A stretch of DNA of 64,000 nucleotides from Actinophytocola sp963826035 (GTDB lineage: Bacteria; Actinomycetota; Actinomycetes; Mycobacteriales; Pseudonocardiaceae): contig CAWGVZ010000008.1 in assembly GCA_963826035.1 (NCBI GenBank), positions 186,001 through 250,000 of the forward strand. The letters run 5' to 3'. The position numbers and the translations under genes were made by a program. Of this stretch, positions 42,784 to 51,534 are shown one piece after another. Below the pieces are notes generated by a model. It was not told where the DNA came from. It did not search any database and worked only from the letters and a program-made list of their open reading frames with translations. The stretch's first letter is position 1. Every line of letters starts with the position of its first letter.

Positions 42784-43230
42784 GTGTCGAACAAGGGGCA
42801 TGACGCCGACGAAAGCTCCCTGACCAGCCGGTTCAGGGTGGCTGTCGTACGGCTCAACCGCAGGCTCCGGGCCCAGCGGACCAGCTCCTCGGTGACGCTC
42901 ACCCAGCTTTCCGCGCTGTTCTGTCTGTACAAGTGTGGCCCGCTCACCCCCGGTGAGCTCGCGGCCAAGGAGGTAGTCCAACCGCCGTCCATGACCAGGG
43001 TGATCGCAGCACTCGAGGAGATCGGTTTCGTCAGCCGACGACCGCATCCCAGTGACGGCCGACAGGCCATCGTAGAGATCACCGAGGAGGGGAGCGCGCA
43101 CATTCTGGCCGACATCTCGGCGCGCGAGGCCTGGTTGGACAAGCGGCTGGCGGAGCTGAGTGACGCCGAGCGGGACCTCATCGCCCGCGCGACGGAGATC
43201 ATCGACCGGATGGCGAGCCAACAAGATTAG
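42784..43230 (+). CDS. MarR family transcriptional regulator
   Basis: A 148-residue winged-helix protein: LTQLSALFCLYKCGPLTPGELAAKEVVQPPSMTRVIAALEEIGFVSRRPHPSDGRQ, with the typical DGR wing. GTG start at 42784; 13 bases before it lies a possible operator. Its stop overlaps the next gene, an MFS exporter, by one base, so it probably controls that exporter. Confidence 0.9.
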   Translation: MSNKGHDADESSLTSRFRVAVVRLNRRLRAQRTSSSVTLTQLSALFCLYKCGPLTPGELAAKEVVQPPSMTRVIAALEEIGFVSRRPHPSDGRQAIVEITEEGSAHILADISAREAWLDKRLAELSDAERDLIARATEIIDRMASQQD

Positions 43231-44594
43231 TGGCGAGAACATCCGAAAGCACACCCGAGACACCAACCAACTCAATAGATCCTCGAGCCGGGCTCGCTGA
43301 TAGCTCGACGCGCCCTCGCAAGCATGGCGGCATGTTCGAGTCGCTGCGCGTACGCAACTACCGGCTCTTCGCCTCCGGGCAGGCCGTGTCGAACATCGGC
43401 ACGTGGATGCAGCGCATCGCCCAGGACTGGCTGGTCCTGGAGCTCTCCGGGTACGACCCCGTGGCGCTGGGCATCGCGGCCTCACTCCAGTTCATCCCCA
43501 CCATGGCACTGACGCTGTGGGCAGGCGTGCTCGCCGACCGGTTGGACAAGCGCAAACTACTGATCATCGTGCAGACGGGTATGGCGCTGAGCGCGGTCGT
43601 GCTCGGTGTCCTGGACGTCTCCGGTCTCGTGCAGCTGTGGCAGGTCTACCTGCTCTGCTTGGTGTTCGGCGTGTTCACGGCCGTCGATCCACCCGTGCGG
43701 CAGTCGTTCGTCGGCGAGATGGTCGGCAGGGACCACCTGGCCAACGCGGTCGCGCTGAACGCGTCCACGTTCAACCTCGCGCGGGTCGTCGGGCCGGCCA
43801 TCGCCGGCGTGATGATCATCTGGACGGGCACCGGCTGGGTGTTCCTGGTGAACGCGGTCAGCACGGTCGCGGTGATCATCGGCCTGTGCCGGATGAACCC
43901 GGCGGAGCTGCACCGCACACCCGCGCCGGCCAACCGGCGCGGACAGCTGATGGAGGGCCTGCGGTACGTGCGCAGCCGGCCGGACATCATGGTCGTGCTG
44001 ACGCTGGTGTTCGCCATCAGCACGTTCGCCTTCACCTTCTTCACCACGCTCGCCATCGCGGCGGCCAACGTCTTCCACCGGGAGGCCGACGGCTACGGGC
44101 TGCTCTCCACGCTGCTCGCGGTCGGCACGTTCGCCGGGGCGCTGCTGGCCGTGCGGCGGAGCACCAGGCGTCGCCCGGGGATGAAGCTGCTGGTCGGCGC
44201 CGGGTTCGCGTTCGGGGTGCTGGAGCTGGTGACCGGCCTGATGCCGACCTACCTGACGTTCGGGCTCGCGTTGATCCCGACGGGGCTGGCGATGATGACG
44301 TTCATGAACACGGCGAACAGCACGGTCCAGCTGTCCACCCCGCCGGAGATGCGCGGCCGCGTGATGGCGCTGTACATGCTGGTGTTCATCGGCGGCAACC
44401 CGATCGGCGCACCCCTGACCGGTTGGATGGCAGCGGAGTTCGGCGGCCGGTCGCCGTTCATCATCGGGGGAGCGATCGCCGCGTTGTCGGCGCTGACCTG
44501 CGGACTCATGCTGGCCTACCGGCGGCGGGCGCCGGTCGGCGAGCGCCGCGCGCAGGTTGAACGGGAACCGGAGCTGGCTCGGGTGGAAGCCTGA
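43230..44594 (+). CDS. MFS transporter (drug/siderophore-export type)
   Basis: A 454-residue MFS protein of the DHA3/EntS-like branch (LRVRNYRLFASGQAVSNIGTWMQRIAQDWLVLEL is the usual start of its core, then motif A GVLADRLDKRKLL). About 12 membrane segments; a ~35-residue hydrophilic N-terminus. GTG start overlaps the MarR stop (TAGTG). With the MarR gene it forms a regulator-exporter pair. A DtxR-type box lies just downstream at 44609-44627. Confidence 0.88.
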   Translation: MARTSESTPETPTNSIDPRAGLADSSTRPRKHGGMFESLRVRNYRLFASGQAVSNIGTWMQRIAQDWLVLELSGYDPVALGIAASLQFIPTMALTLWAGVLADRLDKRKLLIIVQTGMALSAVVLGVLDVSGLVQLWQVYLLCLVFGVFTAVDPPVRQSFVGEMVGRDHLANAVALNASTFNLARVVGPAIAGVMIIWTGTGWVFLVNAVSTVAVIIGLCRMNPAELHRTPAPANRRGQLMEGLRYVRSRPDIMVVLTLVFAISTFAFTFFTTLAIAAANVFHREADGYGLLSTLLAVGTFAGALLAVRRSTRRRPGMKLLVGAGFAFGVLELVTGLMPTYLTFGLALIPTGLAMMTFMNTANSTVQLSTPPEMRGRVMALYMLVFIGGNPIGAPLTGWMAAEFGGRSPFIIGGAIAALSALTCGLMLAYRRRAPVGERRAQVEREPELARVEA

Positions 44595-44608
44595 CTTGCG
44601 CACTCGAA

Positions 44609-44627
44609 TAAAGTTAGGCTAACCTAA
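44609..44627. promoter_or_regulatory. DtxR/IdeR-like iron box or MarR operator, at a gene 3' end
   Basis: The 19-mer ending in TTAGGCTAACCTAA matches the DtxR/IdeR consensus TTAGGTTAGGCTAACCTAA at 17 of 19 positions. It also contains the inverted repeat GTTAGG-CTAA-CCTAAC (44613-44628). It sits 15 bases after the MFS stop, with no gene start downstream on the plus strand before the terminator at 44672. Confidence 0.5.
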
Positions 44628-44671
44628 CGGAGTCGCTTCGTGGTGGGAGCGGCAGTCAGTTCGGGAACAGC

Positions 44672-44704
44672 AAGGGCCCCGCTCCACGGCAGAGCGGGGC
44701 CCTT
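44672..44704 (+). terminator. Intrinsic terminator
   Basis: A perfect 13-bp stem (AAGGGCCCCGCTC and complement) with a 7-base loop, followed by GTTATT. It ends transcripts of the MarR/MFS operon or of any short RNA starting near 44630. Confidence 0.85.
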
Positions 44705-44721
44705 GTTATTGGCGCGGCGTG

Positions 44722-44783
44722 GCATGCCTGGAACGACGCCTTGCAGACGTTGAGCGTCAGGAACGACGCCCTTCCAGGCATTA
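44722..44783. repeat. Family B repeat, copy 1 (GGAACGACGCC type)
   Basis: Two GGAACGACGCC units (44730-44740 and 44760-44770), separated by TTGCAGACGTTGAGCGTCA, ending TTCCAGGCATTAA. The TTA at 44781-44783 is the stop codon of the minus-strand glutamate-cysteine ligase gene. The same family lies at 57402-57456 and 58722-58779. Confidence 0.85.
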
Positions 44784-46274
44784 AACGGGCCAGGTGTGGA
44801 CCGGTTTGTTGGTGCTCGACAGTTCCACGTACCGGCGCAGCATCTCGACGAGCGCCGTGTCACGGTTCAGGCCTCGCTCCTCCATTCGGGTTACGGCGGC
44901 TCGCTGCCAGGTGGAGCCGGACCGCTGCGCCAGGCAGCGATGCTCGATCACGCCCAGGTAGCGCTCCCGCGCGGCGTCGGACACGCCGCACTGGCGCAGT
45001 CCCTCGTGTGCCATCGGCAGCAGCCGGCGCAGTACCAGCTCGTCCGGCGGCACCCAGCCGATGCCCGGCCAGTACAGCTGCGCGTCGAACCCGTGGCGCG
45101 CACCCGCGTACAGGTTCTCCTCGGCAGCCTGGAACGACATCTGTGTCCACACTGGACGTTCCTCGGTGGCCAGTGCGTGCTGCGCCCCGTAGAAGAACGC
45201 GGCGTTGGCCATCAGGTCGATCACCGTGGGCCCGGCCGGCAGCACCCGGTTCTCCACCCGCAGGTGCGGCACGCCGCCGGCGATGTCGTACACCGGCCGG
45301 TTCCAGCGCCAGATGGTTCCGTTGTGCAGCCGCAGTTCCGCGAGCTTCGGCGCACGACCCCGGTCCAGCGCCTCGAACGGATCCTCGTCGTCGAACTCCG
45401 GTATCAGACCTGGGAAGTAGCGGACGTTCTCCTCGAACAGGTCGAAGATGGACGTGATCCAGCGCTCGCCGAACCACACCCGCGGCCGCACGCCCTGGGT
45501 CTTCAGTTCCTCCGGCCGGGTGTCGGTCGCCTGAAGGAACAAAGGAATTCGCGTTTCGTGCCAGAGTGCCTTGCGCAGCAGGAAAGGCGAGTTCGCGGCG
45601 ATGGCCACCTGCACGCCCGCCAGGCACTGCGCGGCGTTCCAATGTGGTGCGAAGGCCTCCGGCGGGACCTGGAGATGCAGCTGCGCGGACGTGCACGCGG
45701 CCTCCGCCAGGATCGAGTCGGTCGAGGCGCGCAGCCTTTCCGTTCGTTGGCCGGGAATCGACGGTCCGTCCATGGCCAGCACCATGTCCTCGCCACGGGC
45801 GGCGAAGATCTGGTCGTTCAGCCTGGCGTACCTGGCATTGCTCGACAGCCAGCGCGCCTTGAAGTGTTCCTCGCGCAACGTCGGCAGCATGCCGATCATC
45901 ACGAGAGTGGTGCCCGCATCCTGCGCCTTCACCGCGGCGCCGGTCAACGCGGTCACCAGTTCCTGTTCCAGCTCAGTGGCCTGGTCGCCGGACAGTGGTC
46001 GCGGCGCGACGTTCAGCTCCAGGTTGTGCTGACCCAGTTCAGTGGTGAACGACGGATCGTCCAATTTCTCCAGTACCACTGTGTTCGCCATCGCCGGCTG
46101 CTGGTCGTCATCGACCAGGTTCAGCTCGACCTCGAGCCCGATGTGTGGTGGGGAGTCGGAAAAGCCACCCTCTGTGAGCATCCGTGCCAGCGCGTCGAGA
46201 CATCGCTGGACCTTTGTGCGGTACCGCTGGCGATCCGAGCTTCCGAGCGTCTCGGTCGCGACCTCTTGTCCCAT
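44781..46274 (-). CDS. Glutamate-cysteine ligase-like (GCS2 family) protein
   Basis: A 497-residue ATP-dependent ligase. HIGLEVELNLVDD near residue 45 and HNLELNVAPRPLSG near 82 belong to the GCS2/EgtA-like fold; SAQLHLQVPPEAF and RVENRVLPAGPTVIDLMANAAFF are later active-site elements. Members join Glu to Cys or to another amine; in mycothiol producers one may serve ergothioneine synthesis, but no egt genes are nearby. The ATG at 46274 has GGGAGGGGCGG upstream. Its stop codon lies in a family B repeat. Confidence 0.8.
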   Translation of the reverse strand: MGQEVATETLGSSDRQRYRTKVQRCLDALARMLTEGGFSDSPPHIGLEVELNLVDDDQQPAMANTVVLEKLDDPSFTTELGQHNLELNVAPRPLSGDQATELEQELVTALTGAAVKAQDAGTTLVMIGMLPTLREEHFKARWLSSNARYARLNDQIFAARGEDMVLAMDGPSIPGQRTERLRASTDSILAEAACTSAQLHLQVPPEAFAPHWNAAQCLAGVQVAIAANSPFLLRKALWHETRIPLFLQATDTRPEELKTQGVRPRVWFGERWITSIFDLFEENVRYFPGLIPEFDDEDPFEALDRGRAPKLAELRLHNGTIWRWNRPVYDIAGGVPHLRVENRVLPAGPTVIDLMANAAFFYGAQHALATEERPVWTQMSFQAAEENLYAGARHGFDAQLYWPGIGWVPPDELVLRRLLPMAHEGLRQCGVSDAARERYLGVIEHRCLAQRSGSTWQRAAVTRMEERGLNRDTALVEMLRRYVELSSTNKPVHTWPV

Positions 46275-46462
46275 TCCGCCCCTCCCAGCCAGATGTGCGG
46301 ATCCGGCGTGTGCGCGGGAAGTTCCACGGTTACATACGGAGGAAGGTGCTGCTAGGGGCCAAAAAGGTGCAGTGTCGGAACTCACTGTTACGTAGAGCGA
46401 GGCAAGTGCCGCTCAGCCGTAACATTCGGGATCATGTTCTCAGAGTGTGGGAGCATGCGTGC

Positions 46463-47239
46463 GTGATCGAGGTGAGCGACCCGGACGACGCGCGGCTGGA
46501 CGATTTCCGCGCGCTCACAACGGCCGACCGGCGACCGGACCGGCCGGGCGGCAAGGGGCTGGTGATCGCCGAGGGCGTGCTCGTGGTGCGCCGGCTGCTC
46601 GCGTCGCGCTACCCGGTGCGCGCGCTGCTCGGCGTCCGGCGCCGGCTCGAGGAGCTGGCGGACGAACTGCCCGACGTGCCCGCGTATGTCACCTCGGCGG
46701 AGACCATGGCCGAGGTGGTCGGCTTCCACCTGAACCGGGGCGTGCTGGCCGTGGCCGACCGGCCGCCTGCCCCCGACCTGGACGACGTGCTGCGCGACGC
46801 GCGCCGGATCGCCGTGCTCGAAGGCGTCGGTGACCACGAGAACCTCGGCGCGCTGTTCCGCAACGCGGCCGCGCTGGGTATCGACGCCGTGCTGCTCGGC
46901 GCCGGCTGCAGCGACCCGCTGTACCGGCGCAGCGTCCGGGTCTCCATGGGTCACGTGCTGGCCGTGCCGTTCACCACGCTCAGCCCATGGCCGGAAGGCA
47001 TAAAGACGTTGCGGGACAAGGGGTTCCGGGTGCTGGCCATGACCCCGGCCGCCGATTCGGTGCCGCTGGCCGACGCGGCCGGCGCGGACCGGGTGGCTGT
47101 CCTGCTCGGCTCGGAGGGCCCCGGGCTGAGCCGCGGGGCGATCGACGCGGCCGACGCGGCCGTGCGGATTCCCATGGCGCACGGCGTCGACTCGCTTAAC
47201 GTGGCGGCTGCCGGAGCGGTCGCGTTCTACGCGCTTTAG
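46463..47239 (+). CDS. SpoU/TrmH-family RNA methyltransferase
   Basis: A 258-residue SPOUT methylase. An N-terminal substrate-binding domain (KGLVIAEGVLVVRRLLAS) precedes the knot domain with motif 1 ENLGALFRNAAALGIDAVLL, motif 2 LLGSEGPGLS and motif 3 SLNVAAAGAVAFY. It 2'-O-methylates tRNA or rRNA using SAM. The GTG at 46463 has GGGAG 9 nt upstream. The TAG stop (47237-47239) is inside the left end of a family F hairpin. Confidence 0.92.
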   Translation: MIEVSDPDDARLDDFRALTTADRRPDRPGGKGLVIAEGVLVVRRLLASRYPVRALLGVRRRLEELADELPDVPAYVTSAETMAEVVGFHLNRGVLAVADRPPAPDLDDVLRDARRIAVLEGVGDHENLGALFRNAAALGIDAVLLGAGCSDPLYRRSVRVSMGHVLAVPFTTLSPWPEGIKTLRDKGFRVLAMTPAADSVPLADAAGADRVAVLLGSEGPGLSRGAIDAADAAVRIPMAHGVDSLNVAAAGAVAFYAL

Positions 47240-47397
47240 AGGCCGCGCAACCAGGGCTGGCGGCGCCCGCCGCGCCGAGGCGGCCCCTGGCGGCACCGCG
47301 CCGGCATCGAAGTACAACCCGGTACGACGACGCCGACGCGGCCAGGAACCACCTCGATCACGACGGGCATCCACCGCCCTGGTTGCGCGGCCTCTTA
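47236..47397. repeat. Family F hairpin element, copy 2 (162 bp)
   Basis: Ends are TTAGAGGCCGCGCAACCAGGGC and its complement at 47377-47397. It contains the same inner arms as the copies at 30464 and 60804, in opposite orientation relative to the flanking genes. The left end provides the SpoU stop codon; the right end is 46 bases from the DUF2537 start. Confidence 0.9.
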
Positions 47398-47442
47398 GGT
47401 AGTTTCGGCACCGACCGGACGAGGCGCACGAGGGGAGCGGCG

Positions 47443-48030
47443 GTGCAACTGCGCGCCAATGGCGAGCGTGCGGTGCTGATCGGGCACGACGGGGTCGCCG
47501 AACGCGAGGTCGATCCCCAACGGTTGCCCCTCGGCGCCGAGCTGACCGACGCGCTGCACGAGTGGGCCAAGGTGGTGAACGCGGTCCGGCGGGCGTCGGA
47601 GCCGGACTCGGCGGCCGGTGCGGTCGTCTCCCGCCGGGGGCACCAGCTGGCCGGCCGGGTGGCCGAGGTCATGGGTGTGGCCGTGCACTACGTCGACCCG
47701 CTGAGCGGCGCCGAGTCGGTGGTGGAGCCGCCGGAGCTGGCCCGTCCGGAGCGGCCACCCGAGCGGCCCGCTGAGCCGACGCCGTGGCTCACCGGTCTCA
47801 CGGTGTCCGGGACGAGCCTGGTCATGGTGTTGGTCACGGTCGTGACCCTCGCGGCCACCATGGCCGAGACCAACGCGCTGCTGGCGGTGGCGGCGAACGC
47901 GGTGGTCACGGCCGGACTGCTGCCGTCACTCTGGCTGATCCACCGGCAGCCGGTCTGGCGGTGGGTGGCCTACGGGCTGGCCGCCGGTATCGGCCTGGCC
48001 TGGCTCGCGCTGCCGTTCATCCTGTTGTGA
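47443..48030 (+). CDS. DUF2537 membrane protein
   Basis: A 195-residue protein. The N-terminal ~100 residues are soluble (VQLRANGERAVLIG); three or so membrane segments fill the C-terminal half (MVLVTVVTLAATMAE, LLAVAANAVVTAGLLPSLWLI, AAGIGLAWLALPFILL). This fits the DUF2537 family of actinobacteria. The GTG at 47443 has AGGGGAG upstream. It overlaps the convergent kinase gene by 61 bases. Confidence 0.78.
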   Translation: MQLRANGERAVLIGHDGVAEREVDPQRLPLGAELTDALHEWAKVVNAVRRASEPDSAAGAVVSRRGHQLAGRVAEVMGVAVHYVDPLSGAESVVEPPELARPERPPERPAEPTPWLTGLTVSGTSLVMVLVTVVTLAATMAETNALLAVAANAVVTAGLLPSLWLIHRQPVWRWVAYGLAAGIGLAWLALPFILL

Positions 48031-49175
48031 CCTGGCCCTGGCTCGCCGGGCAGGGTGACCGTCACGACGAGCCCGCCGCCCGGTCGCGGTTCGGCGGTGA
48101 CCTCGCCGCCGTGCGCGCGCGCCACCGCGCGCACGATCGACAGCCCCAACCCCGCGCCGGGGGAGACGAGCCGGTCGTCGGCGAGGCGGCGGAACGGCTC
48201 GAACAGCCCGGGGATCTCGTAGCGCGGAACGGCCGGGCCCGTATTGGTCACCACCAGCACCGCCGATCTTCCGACCGTGCTGCTGACCGTGCTGCTGGCC
48301 ACGCGCACCCAGCCGCCGGACACGTTGTGCCGCACGCCGTTCTCCACCAGGTTCTGCACCAGCCGCTCCAGTAGCACCGCGTTGCCACTCGTCGGTGCCT
48401 CGCCGGGCGCGGCGTCGACGGTCACCGCACCTGCCGGCTGCGCCTCCGCCACGTGCGCCACGATGTCCCCGATGTCCACATAGGACTTCTCGATCAGCTC
48501 ACGTTCCGAGCGGGCCAACAGGAGCAGCCCTTCGATCAGCCGCTCGTGGCGGGAGTTGATCTCCAGCAGCGTGTCGCCCAGCTGGCGAACCTCGGGTGCG
48601 GCGTCCTGCCGCCGCACGGCGACCTCCAGCAGCGTCCGGTTGAGGGTGAGCGGCGTGCGCAGTTCGTGTGACGCGTTCGCGATGAACCGCCGCTGGCCGT
48701 CGAACGAGTGGTCCAGGCGTTCCAGCATCACGTCGAACGTGTCGCCCAGTCGCTTGATCTCGTCCGGCGGCCCGGTCAGCGCGATGCGCTCGTGCAGGCC
48801 GCGGTCGGCTGCCGGCGCGTCGGCGATCCGCCGCGCGGTCTCGGTGACGCGTGCCAGCGGCTGCAGCATCCGGCCGGCGATCAGCCAGCCGAGCGCGGTG
48901 GCCGCGGCCCCGACCACCGTCAGCGCGATCCCGCCCTGGGTGAGCAGCGCGGTGAGCGCATCCTGCCTGGTGACCGCCTCGCCCCTGGTGATGTGCTGAC
49001 TCGAACCGGGCGGCGGGTCGGCCGCATCCGGCGGTGCCTCGCCCGAGAAGCTCATGGCACCGTCGGGCAGCTGCTGGGACACGAGCGCGTAGGTCACCGC
49101 GAGCAGCACCACCCCGGCGAGGAAGAACAGCCCGCCGTACACGAGGGTGAGCCGGGCCCGAATGGTCAGCTTCAT
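47970..49175 (-). CDS. Sensor histidine kinase (module 1)
   Basis: A 401-residue HK. Membrane segments near residues 10-30 and 85-107 flank a ~50-residue extracytoplasmic loop; HAMP follows; the HisKA motif is NASHELRTPL; GHKL boxes are NLVENGVRHN and GAGLGLSIVRAVARAHGG. The ATG at 49175 overlaps the response-regulator stop (ATGA). It resembles the second kinase at 60972-62207. The last 61 bases lie antisense to the DUF2537 gene. Confidence 0.9.
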   Translation of the reverse strand: MKLTIRARLTLVYGGLFFLAGVVLLAVTYALVSQQLPDGAMSFSGEAPPDAADPPPGSSQHITRGEAVTRQDALTALLTQGGIALTVVGAAATALGWLIAGRMLQPLARVTETARRIADAPAADRGLHERIALTGPPDEIKRLGDTFDVMLERLDHSFDGQRRFIANASHELRTPLTLNRTLLEVAVRRQDAAPEVRQLGDTLLEINSRHERLIEGLLLLARSERELIEKSYVDIGDIVAHVAEAQPAGAVTVDAAPGEAPTSGNAVLLERLVQNLVENGVRHNVSGGWVRVASSTVSSTVGRSAVLVVTNTGPAVPRYEIPGLFEPFRRLADDRLVSPGAGLGLSIVRAVARAHGGEVTAEPRPGGGLVVTVTLPGEPGPGHNRMNGSASQARPIPAASP

Positions 49176-49830
49176 GGAATCCGGTACCCCACTCCAGGTT
49201 CGGTCAGCACTACCGGCGGGTCGCCGAGCTTGCGCCGCAGCTTGAGGATCGTCATCCGGACGGTATGGGTGAACGGGTCGGTGTGCTCGTCCCACGCCTT
49301 CTCCAGCAGCTGCTCCGCCGACACGGCCGCGCCGTCGGCGCGCAGCAGCTCGGTCAGCACCGCGAACTCCTTGCGGGACAGCGGCACGTAGCGGCCGTCC
49401 CGGAACACCTCGCGCCGGTGCGGGTCGAGCCGGATGCCGGCGCGCTCCAGCACGGGCGGCGTGGCCGGCCGGGACCGGCGGCCGAGCGCCGCGACCCGCG
49501 CGGCCAGCTCGCGGAACGCGAACGGCTTGGCCAGGTAGTCGTCGGCGCCGAGGGTCAGGCCGGTGACCCGGTCGTCGATGTCCGCGGCGGCGGTCAGCAT
49601 CAGCACCCGCGCCGTGGCAGCCGTCGGCGACCAGCGTGCGGCACACGTCGTCGCCGTGCACGACGGGCAGGTCCCGGTCGAGCACCACCACGTCGTAGTC
49701 GTGCACGCCGAGCCGTTCGAGCGCCGCGCCGCCGTCGTGCACCACGTCGACCGCGTGGGCGCCGGCGCGCAGCCCCTCGGCCACCGCGTCGGCGAGCAGC
49801 CGGCTCGTCCTCGACCACCAGGATCCGCAT
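49172..49830 (-). pseudogene. OmpR-type response regulator (module 1), with two frameshifts
   Basis: The protein is split over three frames. MRILVVEDEP is read from 49830; LLADAVAEGLRAGAH up to VCRTLVADG is read in a second frame; ARVLMLTAAADIDD to the C-terminal YRIP is read in a third. The shifts are near 49800 and 49620, each equal to one extra base. Joined, they give a normal ~218-residue receiver (phospho-Asp in VVLDRDLP) plus winged-helix output, close to the intact regulator at 62204-62863. Either sequence errors or real decay. Confidence 0.85.
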
Positions 49831-49919
49831 GAGTCCATGGTGACCCCACGTGACGTCATCTGGCCGTCAACGTTCTCGGAGACGGCCGTGGTGATGTCCG
49901 CCTGGCTGTACTTCGCCCC

Positions 49920-50470
49920 ATGAAACGACACATGCGCGGCACTCGCTCCTGCTGTTGGCACTGGCCGGCTGCAGCGCGAGCGAGGACGACGGGGTGGCCA
50001 CGGCGAACGGCACGGGCACCAGCCCGACCAGCAGCGCGGCCCCCGAAGACGACGGCAAGGAGCAGGCGCTCGCGTACTCGCGGTGCATGCGCGAGAACGG
50101 CGTACCGGAGTTCCCGGACCCGGAGTTCAGCGACGGCGGGGGAGTCCAGCTGAGTCTCCCGGAGGGCGTCGACAAGGCGGCGGTCGAGGCGGCGCAGGAG
50201 AAGTGCAAGCAGCACCTGCCCAACGGCGGCGAGCCGCCGGAGGCGGATCCGGAGCGTGCGGCGCAGGCCCTCGAGTACTCGCAGTGCATGCGGGAGAACG
50301 GCGTGCCGAAGTTCCCCGACCCGGACGCGAGCGGCGGCATCGCCATCGAGGGCGGGCCGGGACTCGACCCGATGAGCGAGGAGTTCAAGGCGGCCGAGGC
50401 GAAGTGCGAGGAGCTGATGCCCGGCGGTCCCGGTGGCGAGCGCTCCACCAGCGGGGAAGGTGAGAAGTGA
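49920..50470 (+). CDS. Lipoprotein with duplicated CMRENGVP motif (module 1); apparent N-terminal frameshift
   Basis: About 180 residues. The MKRHMRGT start at 49920 is in a different frame from the hydrophobic core and lipobox LLLLALAGC; a one-base loss near 49940 would join them. In the second frame the only start is TTG at 49955. The mature part has two copies of a YSxCMRENGVPxFPDP motif, near residues 45 and 110, in an Asp/Glu-rich background. The paralogue at 62973 has an intact signal. It may act as the extracytoplasmic partner of the adaptor encoded next. Function unknown. Confidence 0.7.
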
Positions 50471-51534
50471 CCCGCCGCCTGAGCCGGGTGGTGATCGTGG
50501 CGGCGGCCGTGCTCGCCATCGGTGCGGGAGCCGCGGCCGCCGCCGGGTACGACGCGGGCCTGTGGGACAGCGAGGAACCCGACGACGTCGGCAGCGACCT
50601 GCCGTCGGCCACCGACGAGGTGACCAGGCAGACGCTGGTCGACTCGCAGACCGAGACCGGTGAGCTGGGCTACGCGGACTCGGTCTCGCTGGCCGGCCGG
50701 CTCGACGGGACGGTGACCGCGCTGCCGGCCGTCGGGTCGGTGGTCGAGCGCGGGCAGGCGGTGTACCGCGTGGACGACCTGCCGGTGGTGCTGCTGTACG
50801 GCCCGTTGCCCACCTACCGTCCGCTGGCGGTCGACACCGAGGGCGCCGACGTCCGGCAGTTCGAGAAGAACCTGGCCGCGCTCGGCTACGGCGGGTTCAC
50901 GGTGGACGAGGAGTACACGTCGGCGACCGCCGAGGCCGTTGTCGAGTGGCAGGAGGACCTCGGCCTCGCCGAGACCGGCACGGTCGAGCTGGGCCGGGTC
51001 GTCTACGCGACGGGTGCGCTGCGGGTGGACGCCCACGACACGACCGTCGGCGACGCCGCCGGCGCCGCACTGCTCACGTGCACCAGCACCACGCGCGTGA
51101 TCACCGTGTCGCTGGACGTCGCCGACCGGCGGCTCGCGGTCGGCGGCGCGCCGGTGAGCGTCACGCTGCCGGACGGCACGAAGGCGACCGGGAAGATCGC
51201 CGGCGCCGAGACGGTGGTCGAGGAGGCCGCCGATCCGCAGGGAGAGCCGACGACCTCGGTCGAGGTCACGGTCACGGTCGACGACCCGGCCGTGCTCGAC
51301 GGGCTCGACGCGGCGTCGATTCGGGTCGACTTCACCGCCTCGCAGCGGGCGGACGTGCTGACCGTGCCGGTGGCCGCGCTGCTCGCGCTCACCGAGGGCG
51401 GCTACGGCGTCGAGGTCGTGAAGGGCAGGTCCACGTCGATCGTCGCGGTGGAGACCGGCCTGTTCGCCGCCGGTCGGGTGGAGGTCTCCGGCGAGGGGCT
51501 CACCGAGGGCATGACCGTGGGGATGCCGTCATGA
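50467..51534 (+). CDS. Membrane-fusion adaptor with peptidoglycan-binding domain (module 1)
   Basis: A 355-residue protein. A single N-terminal membrane helix is followed by a lipoyl/HlyD-like half-motif (GTVTALPAVGSVVERGQAVYRVDDLPVVLLYG), a PG_binding_1 domain (DVRQFEKNLAALGYGGFTVDEEYTSATAEAVVEWQ), the rest of the adaptor and a C-terminal beta domain. The GTG overlaps the lipoprotein stop (GTGA). With the ABC ATPase and FtsX-like permease that follow, it forms a MacAB-like module. Confidence 0.88.
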   Translation: MTRRLSRVVIVAAAVLAIGAGAAAAAGYDAGLWDSEEPDDVGSDLPSATDEVTRQTLVDSQTETGELGYADSVSLAGRLDGTVTALPAVGSVVERGQAVYRVDDLPVVLLYGPLPTYRPLAVDTEGADVRQFEKNLAALGYGGFTVDEEYTSATAEAVVEWQEDLGLAETGTVELGRVVYATGALRVDAHDTTVGDAAGAALLTCTSTTRVITVSLDVADRRLAVGGAPVSVTLPDGTKATGKIAGAETVVEEAADPQGEPTTSVEVTVTVDDPAVLDGLDAASIRVDFTASQRADVLTVPVAALLALTEGGYGVEVVKGRSTSIVAVETGLFAAGRVEVSGEGLTEGMTVGMPS

